From assembly GCF_014596475.1 (NCBI RefSeq), contig NZ_MECJ01000038.1:62001-126000 (forward strand): a stretch of 64,000 nucleotides of DNA, given 5' to 3'. The translations under genes and the position numbers were made by a program. The notes beneath the pieces were generated by a model, which made no database searches, was not told where the DNA came from, and was given only the letters and a program-made list of their open reading frames with translations. The stretch comes from Streptomyces sp. CBMA152. Its GTDB lineage: Bacteria > Actinomycetota > Actinomycetes > Streptomycetales > Streptomycetaceae. Positions 58,250 through 64,000 of the stretch are shown piece by piece (position 1 is the stretch's first letter; each line of letters begins with the position of its first letter).

Positions 58250-59221
58250 ATGGGCATGGCGCAGCGAACCGTGCTCGTCGTCCTCTTCGAGGACGTCCAG
58301 AGCCTCGATGTCTCCGGCCCGGTGGAGGTCTTCTCCGGGGCCGACCGATACGTCGCCGAAGAGCCCGGCGGCGCGTATGCGATCCGTACCGCCTCCCTGG
58401 ACGGCGCCCCGGTCCGCGCCTCCAGCGGGCTCACCCTCGTCCCCGACGGCTCCCTGGCCGACGCGGAGGTGCCGCACACCCTGCTGGTGCCCGGCGGACA
58501 GGGCACCCGCGCCCCGGACCCCCGCCTGATCGCCTGGCTGCGCGAGCACGGGCCCCGCGCCGAACGGCTCGTCTCCGTCTGCACCGGCGCCGAACTGCTC
58601 GCGGAGGCGGGGCTGCTCGACGGGCGCCGGGCGACCACGCACTGGGCGTACTGCGACACCCTCGCGCGCAAGCACCCGGAAGTCACCGTCGAGCGGGACC
58701 CCATCTACGTACGCGACGGAAACGTCTCCACCTCGGCGGGTGTCACCGCGGGCATCGACCTCGCCCTCGCCCTCGTCGAGGAGGACCTGGGCCGCGAGGC
58801 CGCGCTCACCGTCGCGCGGCGCCTTGTGGTGTTCCTGCGACGCCCGGGAAACCAGGCCCAGTTCAGCGCCCAGCTCGCCGCCCAGACCGCACAGCGCGAG
58901 CCGTTGCGCGAGGTGCAGCAGTGGATCAGCGAGCACCCCGACGCCGACCTCACCGTCGACGCCCTGGCCGCCCGCGCCCGCCTCTCGCCCCGCCACTTCG
59001 CCCGCGCCTTCCAGGCCGAGACGGGCACGACGCCCGGCCGGTACGTGGAGCGCGTCCGCGTCGAACATGCCCGGCGCCTCCTGGAGGACACCGCCGACGG
59101 GGTGCGCGAGATCTCCCGCGCGTCCGGCTACGGCACCCCGGAGGCGATGCGCCGCGCCTTCGTGAAGACCCTCGGAACCGCGCCCGCCGAATACCGGCGC
59201 CGCTTCCATCCCGCCCTCTGA
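58250..59221 (+). CDS. GlxA-type AraC regulator with DJ-1/PfpI N-terminal domain
   Basis: 323 residues from ATG 58250; ATG 58256 is an alternative. The N-terminal glutamine-amidotransferase/DJ-1 domain has VLFEDVQSLDVSGPVEVFS and the nucleophile-elbow-like VSVCTGAELLAEAGLLDGRRATTHWAYCD. The C-terminal AraC HTH (about 215-320) has LTVDALAARARLSPRHFARAFQAETGTTPGRYVERVRVEHARRLLE. Such regulators often control transport or degradation of a small ligand bound by the DJ-1 domain. A related stand-alone DJ-1 protein is encoded 82 bp downstream. Confidence 0.9.
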   Translation: MGMAQRTVLVVLFEDVQSLDVSGPVEVFSGADRYVAEEPGGAYAIRTASLDGAPVRASSGLTLVPDGSLADAEVPHTLLVPGGQGTRAPDPRLIAWLREHGPRAERLVSVCTGAELLAEAGLLDGRRATTHWAYCDTLARKHPEVTVERDPIYVRDGNVSTSAGVTAGIDLALALVEEDLGREAALTVARRLVVFLRRPGNQAQFSAQLAAQTAQREPLREVQQWISEHPDADLTVDALAARARLSPRHFARAFQAETGTTPGRYVERVRVEHARRLLEDTADGVREISRASGYGTPEAMRRAFVKTLGTAPAEYRRRFHPAL

Positions 59222-59303
59222 CCCGACCCGTCGCCCGGCCGGTCCCGGCCCTGCGGCTCGATCCGCCGTCAGCTGCGACCACCGTTCCGTCGAAAGGAAC
59301 CCC

Positions 59304-59939
59304 ATGCAGATCGCCGTACTGCTCTACGACCGCTTCACCGCCCTGGACGCCATCGGCCCGTACGAGACGCTCTGCCGCCTCCCCGACGCCGAGGTCGTCT
59401 TCGTCGCCGAGCAGGCGGGCCCGGTCGTCAACGACAAGGGCAGCCTCCACCTGGTCGCCGAGAAGACCCTGGCCGAGGTGGACCGCCCCGACATCGTGGT
59501 GGTCCCGGGCGGCCCCGGCACCCGGGAGCTCGTCGACAACGAGGCCCTGACCGGCTGGCTGCGCGCGGTCGACGCGACCACGACCTGGACGACGTCGGTG
59601 TGCACCGGCTCGCTGCTGCTCGCGGCGGCCGGGCTCCTGACCGGCCGCCGGGCCACCACCCACTGGCTCACCTACGACGACCTGGCTGCGCTCGGCGCCG
59701 AGCCGACCGGCGAGCGCGTGGTCATCGACGGCAAGTACGTCACCGCGGCCGGGGTCTCCTCCGGCATCGACATGGGGCTCACCCTGGTCGGCCGTATCGC
59801 GGGCGACGAGTTCGCGCAGGCCGTGCAGCTGCTGACCGAGTACGACCCGCAGCCGCCCTATGACGCGGGCTCGCCCGAGAAGGCCCCGGCCGAGCTGGTG
59901 GAGAAGCTGCGGGCCGGGAGCCACCTCATCCTGAAGTAG
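59304..59939 (+). CDS. DJ-1/PfpI family protein (isonitrile-hydratase-like)
   Basis: 211 residues from ATG 59304, with GAAAGGAACC upstream. Marks: MQIAVLLYDRFTALDAIGPYETL, VVVPGGPGTRELVD, the nucleophile elbow TSVCTGSLLLAAAGLLTGRRATTHWLTYD, and VTAAGVSSGIDMGLTL. This is the isonitrile hydratase/ThiJ branch. It is probably co-transcribed with the GlxA-type regulator, which has the same fold, and may act on the ligand that the regulator senses. Confidence 0.86.
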   Translation: MQIAVLLYDRFTALDAIGPYETLCRLPDAEVVFVAEQAGPVVNDKGSLHLVAEKTLAEVDRPDIVVVPGGPGTRELVDNEALTGWLRAVDATTTWTTSVCTGSLLLAAAGLLTGRRATTHWLTYDDLAALGAEPTGERVVIDGKYVTAAGVSSGIDMGLTLVGRIAGDEFAQAVQLLTEYDPQPPYDAGSPEKAPAELVEKLRAGSHLILK

Positions 59940-59947
59940 GGACGGGC

Positions 59948-60703
59948 TCAGCCCGAAGCGGTCCACTCGAAGCGCGGGGACCTGCGCTCCAGGAAGGCGG
60001 CGACACCCTCGGCGGTGTCGCCGCTGCCGAGCGCCTGCTCCGACCAGTACGCGTCCCGGTCGGTCCGGCCGTTCGCGAACTCCTTGGCCGCCGCCTGGGT
60101 GAGCTGGGAACGTGTGGTGAGGATCCGGGTGAACTCGGCGACGCGCTTGTCGAGTTCACCGGTCGGCAGCACCTCGTCCACCAGACCCGTCCGCAGCGCC
60201 CGCTCCGCGTCGATCAACTCGGCCGAGAACAGCAGGTACTTGGCGGTCGACGGACCCACCAGCGCGGCCAGGCGCCGGGTCGACGACGACGCGTACACGA
60301 TGCCGAGCTTCGCGGGCGTGATCCCGAACGAGGCACCCTCCTCCGCGAACCGCAGGTCGCAGGCGGCCGCCAGCTGACAGCCGCCGCCCACGCAGTAGCC
60401 GCGCACGGCCGCCAGCGTCGGCTTGGGGAACGCGGCCAGCGCCTCCTCGGCCCGTACCGCGAGCGACTGGGGGTCGTCGCCGGGCTCGGGCGCGCGCAGC
60501 GAGGAGATGTCGGCGCCCGCGCAGAACGTGGCTCCGGCGCCGGTCAGCACAAGGGCCCGTACGGCCGGGTCGGCGGCCAGGGTGTCGAGCAGCGGCGGCA
60601 GCGCCCGCCACATCGCGGACGTCATGGCGTTGCGCTTGGCGGGGTTGCTGATGACGACGGTGGCCACGCCGCCCGCCACGGTGTGCTCCAGCTGCGGCTC
60701 CAT
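59948..60703 (-). CDS. enoyl-CoA hydratase/isomerase family protein
   Basis: 251 residues from ATG 60703. Crotonase marks: VVISNPAKRNAMTSAMW, VLTGAGATFCAGADISSLR (oxyanion hole), VRGYCVGGGCQLAAACDLRFAEEGASFGITPAKLGI with YASSSTRRLAALVG, and AYWSEQALGSGDTAEGVAAFLERR. It hydrates or isomerises an enoyl-CoA. It is convergent with the DJ-1 gene and not part of the beta-oxidation operon. Confidence 0.9.
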   Translation of the reverse strand: MEPQLEHTVAGGVATVVISNPAKRNAMTSAMWRALPPLLDTLAADPAVRALVLTGAGATFCAGADISSLRAPEPGDDPQSLAVRAEEALAAFPKPTLAAVRGYCVGGGCQLAAACDLRFAEEGASFGITPAKLGIVYASSSTRRLAALVGPSTAKYLLFSAELIDAERALRTGLVDEVLPTGELDKRVAEFTRILTTRSQLTQAAAKEFANGRTDRDAYWSEQALGSGDTAEGVAAFLERRSPRFEWTASG

Positions 60704-60778
60704 GCGCCGGATGCTATCCGGCCGTACCGCTCCTATGATCAAGAGGGGGCTGCCCGGTGAAGCCGTGAGGAGACGCTG

Positions 60779-61441
60779 ATGGCCGTGCCCACACGAGAGA
60801 GCAGAAAGCTCAGCCGCAGTTTCGGACGGCTGACCGTCCTCGGCGCGATCCTGGTCGTCGCGGGCCTCATCGGCCTCATCTACACCGGGGTCGCGACTCT
60901 CACCTCCATGCTGCTCTTCGGCTGGCTGCTGCTGGTCGGCGGTGTGGTCGGGCTGCTGCATGCGATCCAGTCGCGCGGCGCGAACTACTTCTGGCTCGGT
61001 GTGGTGGTCGCGGCCCTGAACATCGCGGCGGGCGTGGTGGTCATCCGCCGTCCCGAGGGCAGCGCCGAGGCGCTGACGATGTTCGCCGCGCTGCTCTTCC
61101 TGACCGGCGGCGTCTTCCGGCTCGCGGGCAGTGTGGTGGTGCGCGGGCCGCAGATGGGCTGGACGCTGGTGCAGGGCGCGTTCGGCGTGCTCCTGGGGAT
61201 CCTGGTGCTCGGCAGCTGGCCGAGCAGCAGCCGCTATGTGATCGGCTGCTTCTTCTCGCTCGCCCTGTTCTTCGACGGTCTGGGGCTGATCGCGCTCGGT
61301 CTCACCGGACGCCGGATCGTGGGCCTCGTCGCTCCGGCGCGCTCCGGCGCGGACGCGGACGCTCCGGATTCCGTGCCGCAAACACCCCCGCAAGCCATGG
61401 CAAAGCCGTCAGACGGCGATCAGAGTGGCTTTGAGAAGTGA
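60779..61441 (+). CDS. HdeD-like/DUF308 membrane protein
   Basis: 220 residues from ATG 60779. About six hydrophobic helices are visible, such as FGRLTVLGAILVVAGLIGLIYTGVA and TLVQGAFGVLLGILVLGSW. This is the DUF308/HdeD pattern of small multi-pass membrane proteins, some linked to acid stress. The C-terminal 45 residues are polar and disordered. No partner is evident. Confidence 0.82.
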   Translation: MAVPTRESRKLSRSFGRLTVLGAILVVAGLIGLIYTGVATLTSMLLFGWLLLVGGVVGLLHAIQSRGANYFWLGVVVAALNIAAGVVVIRRPEGSAEALTMFAALLFLTGGVFRLAGSVVVRGPQMGWTLVQGAFGVLLGILVLGSWPSSSRYVIGCFFSLALFFDGLGLIALGLTGRRIVGLVAPARSGADADAPDSVPQTPPQAMAKPSDGDQSGFEK

Positions 61442-61573
61442 CATCCGCGGTCGATGGCGATCAGATGACGTCGATAGACGCTGACTTCAGTTCAGTCGCC
61501 CGGTCCGGACCATCACACTCCCAACACTCGGTACCAAGAGCCTGACAGCCGAGTGCGAGGGTGGTGCCGGAAC

Positions 61574-62074
61574 ATGGAGATCCGCGGGAGCGTGCCACCC
61601 GACACCGTGCCGGCCAGGCCGCTCCCGTACGAGGGCGTCTGGCGCTTCACGGCACCCGCGGTCGACGCCTCGGTCCCGCAGGCCCGCCATGCCGTGCGCG
61701 ATCTGCTCCACCGCCAGGGCGTGCCGATCCACGACGATCTGGTGCAGGGGCTGCTGCTGATCGTCTCCGAGCTGGTCACCAACGCGGTGAAGCACGCGGC
61801 CCTGCTCTCCCCGCAGGTCGCCGTCGAGGTCGCGATCGGCGCGGAGTGGATCCGGGTCTCGGTGGAGGACAACCACCCGTACCGCCCCAAGGCGCTGGAG
61901 ACCGACTACGCGCAGACCGGCGGGCGCGGGCTGCTCCTGGTGCGCGAGATCACCTATGAGGCGGGCGGGTCCTGCGACGTCGAGCAGACCGCGAACGGCG
62001 GAAAGATCATCTGGGTGGCGCTGCCGCTGGGCCCGGTGGCCGACGGGGTCACCAGCCCGCGGCAGGCCCTGTGA
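61574..62074 (+). CDS. anti-sigma-factor-type serine kinase/ATPase (HATPase_c)
   Basis: 166 residues from ATG 61574; GTG 61553 is an alternative. Bergerat-fold motifs: LLIVSELVTNAVKHA (N box), RVSVEDNHPYRP (G1, D-x-N replaces D-x-G) and GGRGLLLVREI (G2). This is the RsbW/SpoIIAB-like anti-sigma or anti-sigma-associated ATPase class very numerous in Streptomyces. No sigma factor or antagonist is next to it. Its last 26 bases overlap the convergent idi gene. Confidence 0.88.
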   Translation: MEIRGSVPPDTVPARPLPYEGVWRFTAPAVDASVPQARHAVRDLLHRQGVPIHDDLVQGLLLIVSELVTNAVKHAALLSPQVAVEVAIGAEWIRVSVEDNHPYRPKALETDYAQTGGRGLLLVREITYEAGGSCDVEQTANGGKIIWVALPLGPVADGVTSPRQAL

Positions 62075-62642
62075 GCTCGCGGACGGCGGGCCGGGCCGCG
62101 TCCAGGACCGTCATGAACCACGCGGAGAACGTGGCCCGCTCGTGCAGCGCGGTCAGCTCCTGCGGCGAGACGAAGGCGGTCTCGTAGACCTCCTCGGGGT
62201 CCGGGCGCACCGGCGACTGCACGAGGCCCACGAAGAGGTGGTTGTACTCCTGCTCCACCAGGCCCGAGTCCGGGTCCGGGTGGTTGTAGCGGACGGTGCC
62301 CGCCTCGGCGAGCAGCGAGGGCGAGACGCCCAGCTCCTCGTGGGTGCGCCGGGCGGCCGCGGCGAACGGGGACTCGCCGGGGTAGGGGTGTCCGCAGCAG
62401 GTGTTCGACCACACGCCGGGGGAGTGGTACTTGCCGAGCGCGCGGCGCTGGAGCAGCAGCTTGCCCGTCGGGTCGAAGAGGAACACGGAGAACGCGCGGT
62501 GCAGCCGGCCGGGGGCCTGATGGGCGGAGAGCTTCTCCGCGGTGCCGATGGTATTGCCGCTCTCGTCGACCAGTTCGAGCATGATCTCTTCGGCGGTCCC
62601 GTTCGACGAGCTGTTCGCCGTAGTGGCTGGTGTGGTCGGCAT
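62049..62642 (-). CDS. idi: isopentenyl-diphosphate delta-isomerase, type I
   Basis: 197 residues from ATG 62642, with AAGGA seven bases upstream; ATG 62648 is an alternative. Nudix-like IDI marks: LHRAFSVFLFDPTGKLLLQRRALGKYHSPGVWSNTCCGHPYPGES (metal-site His and catalytic Cys) and the RRTHEELGV Nudix-like helix. YNHLFVGLV is also present. It interconverts IPP and DMAPP. No other isoprenoid gene is adjacent. The 3' end overlaps the convergent ATPase gene by 26 bp. Confidence 0.93.
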   Translation of the reverse strand: MPTTPATTANSSSNGTAEEIMLELVDESGNTIGTAEKLSAHQAPGRLHRAFSVFLFDPTGKLLLQRRALGKYHSPGVWSNTCCGHPYPGESPFAAAARRTHEELGVSPSLLAEAGTVRYNHPDPDSGLVEQEYNHLFVGLVQSPVRPDPEEVYETAFVSPQELTALHERATFSAWFMTVLDAARPAVRELTGPAAGW

Positions 62643-62859
62643 AACCATCCTTCGCTTCGGTCCTCGGCTGCCAAGTCTGCCGTACAAAAGCGGCGTCTTC
62701 GCACTTCGACGGGCACCGCATGTCCGTAATGCGTCGTGCATAAGAACAACGCGCCATGCGTCACGAGCGCGCCACCGCGTCGAAGAATGAATCGTGCCCA
62801 GCAGGACCGAAGCGGAATCATCGAACACCCGCCCGGGGGGTACGGGCGCCCCGCACCGC

Positions 62860-63801
62860 TCAATGGCAGAGCCCCACCTCGTGGGCCGCGTGGCCGTCCG
62901 GCTCCAGCTGGAACGTGCAGTGCTCCACATCGAAGTGATCACCCAGGCAGCCCTGGAGATCGTGCAGCAGCTTCTCGTGACCGACCGTGTCCAGCGCCTC
63001 CTGGCTGACCACCACATGCGCCGAGAGCACCGGCATCCCCGAGGTGATCGTCCAGGCGTGCAGGTCATGGACGTCCTCGACGCCGTCGAGCGCCACGATG
63101 TGCGCCCGCACCTCGGTCATGTCGACCCCCTTGGGCGCGGCTTCGAGCAGCACGTTCAGCGTCTCGCGCAGCAGCCTCACCGTACGGGGGACGATCATCA
63201 GGCCGATCACGATCGAGGCGATCGGGTCGGCGGCCTGCCAGCCGGTCGACATGATGATCACGGCCGCGACCAGCACGGCGACCGAGCCGAGCGCGTCCGC
63301 CAGGACCTCCAGGAAGGCCCCGCGGACGTTCAGGCTGTCCTGCTGGCCGCGGATCAGGAGCGAGAGCGAGACCATGTTGGCGACCAGACCGATCAGGCCG
63401 AAAACGATGGTCGTGGGCGCCGAGGTGTCGGCCGGCTCGACGAACCGCTGAACCGCCTCGTACAGGACGTATCCCCCCACGCCGAGCAGCAGCAGACAGT
63501 TGGCGAGCGCCGCCAGGATCTCGGCGCGGGCGTACCCGAATGTCCGGTTGTGACCGGCCGGGCGGTTGGCGAAGTGGATCGCGAGCAGCGCCATCGCGAG
63601 TCCCAGGGCATCCGTCGCCATGTGCGCGGCGTCCGCGACGAGCGCCAGCGAGTCGGCCATGAGCCCGCCGACGATCTCGACCACCATCACGCCCAGCGTG
63701 ATGCACAGCGCTATCCGCAGCCGCCCCTTGTAGGCCGCGGCGGCCGTCCCGGTGGGCGCGGGCCCGCCGTGCGCATGTCCGTGGTCGTGCCCAGCCCCCA
63801 T
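62860..63801 (-). CDS. cation diffusion facilitator (CDF) zinc/divalent-metal transporter
   Basis: 313 residues from ATG 63801, with GAGAGG about eight bases upstream; GTG 63810 is an alternative. The N-terminus is His-rich (GHDHGHAHGG). Six helices follow, with CDF signatures SLALVADAAHMATDALGLAMAL (metal site HxxxD) and RTFGYARAEILAALANC, plus EVLADALGSVAVLVAAVII. The cytosolic C-terminal domain (VHDLHAWTITSGMPVLSAHV) contains HDLH. It exports Zn2+ or related divalent cations using the proton gradient. Confidence 0.93.
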   Translation of the reverse strand: MGAGHDHGHAHGGPAPTGTAAAAYKGRLRIALCITLGVMVVEIVGGLMADSLALVADAAHMATDALGLAMALLAIHFANRPAGHNRTFGYARAEILAALANCLLLLGVGGYVLYEAVQRFVEPADTSAPTTIVFGLIGLVANMVSLSLLIRGQQDSLNVRGAFLEVLADALGSVAVLVAAVIIMSTGWQAADPIASIVIGLMIVPRTVRLLRETLNVLLEAAPKGVDMTEVRAHIVALDGVEDVHDLHAWTITSGMPVLSAHVVVSQEALDTVGHEKLLHDLQGCLGDHFDVEHCTFQLEPDGHAAHEVGLCH

Positions 63802-64000
63802 GGAGGCCACCTCTCGGATCCGCGTGACATCTGCGTACGAGGGGTCAGTGAACTACGGGCGGGGGGTATGGGGCAACACGGCAGTGAACACCGTTGTCAT
63901 CTGCTCTGACCTGCGGAAACGTTGTGTGTGGGGAGGGCATCGAGGCGCCGCAGGTCAGCGTGTCGGACCGGGCCCGGGCGTGTCGGCCCGACGGTCGTCG

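Noticed and set aside
63924..64000. Open frames running off the right edge from GTG codons at 63924-63928
   Set aside because: All three frames are open, as expected in GC-rich DNA, and none shows a recognisable domain or ribosome binding site.

Overview
The window is a very GC-rich chromosomal segment from an actinomycete, almost certainly a Streptomyces. Evidence: strong third-position GC bias in every gene, many GTG/TTG starts and 4-bp start/stop overlaps, a WhiB-like (Wbl) protein, an SsgA-like sporulation protein, an SCO6745-type protein, an XRE-TPR regulator, and a Streptomyces-type intergenic repeat. No rRNA, tRNA, transposase, phage gene or CRISPR array was recognised.

Layout. (1) 1-10136: right part of a PUFA-synthase/hglE-like iterative type I PKS cluster. 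It holds a PKS truncated by the window edge (ACP-KR visible), a KS-AT-DH-PPTase megaprotein, a free ACP, an alpha/beta hydrolase, a GT1 glycosyltransferase and a zinc-knuckle methyltransferase. The probable product is a glycosylated, methylated lipid or polyketide. (2) 10175-13099: divergent LigD ligase and LigD polymerase genes, then a hotdog-like protein. (3) 13396-19897: the accessory island and main candidate for an undescribed system. An XRE-TPR regulator precedes five translationally coupled genes: a TIR effector, a large protein with a degenerate P-loop (STAND/NACHT-like, possibly inactive), a membrane-anchored coiled-coil protein, a sigma-factor-like protein and a small helix-turn-helix protein. 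A 15-bp perfect terminator hairpin closes the block. (4) 19919-24261: IclR regulator, Wbl protein, GMC oxidoreductase, and an acyl-ACP desaturase behind an operator-rich promoter. (5) 24347-26282: an ABC-F ATPase gene with a 15-codon leader ORF set between complementary RNA arms, which looks like ribosome-mediated attenuation of antibiotic resistance. (6) 26323-30803: SsgA-like protein, secreted beta-propeller, YciI-like protein, endonuclease V, enoyl-reductase-like protein and a YjbR protein.

(7) 30857-37562: a fatty-acid beta-oxidation operon (CaiB-type CoA transferase, acyl-CoA dehydrogenase, thiolase, FadB-like fusion) with two operators in its promoter, a strong terminator and a convergent MerR regulator. 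(8) 37583-42012: SnoaL-like protein, quinone oxidoreductase and divergent LysR regulator, an MpaB-type oxygenase and a LacI regulator. (9) 42105-47913: secreted M1 aminopeptidase, secreted X-Pro dipeptidyl-peptidase, D-amino-acid oxidase and an unrecognised protein. These would fit peptide and amino-acid scavenging. (10) 47912-54792: a second ABC-F protein preceded by three 26-bp-spaced repeats, a PAS histidine kinase/OmpR regulator pair, WecB and a membrane GT2 glycosyltransferase. (11) 54793-63801: Tex, SCO6745-like protein, two DJ-1/PfpI-fold proteins (one with AraC HTH), enoyl-CoA hydratase, HdeD-like membrane protein, anti-sigma-type ATPase, IPP isomerase and a cation-diffusion-facilitator transporter. 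These are mostly ordinary Streptomyces genes.
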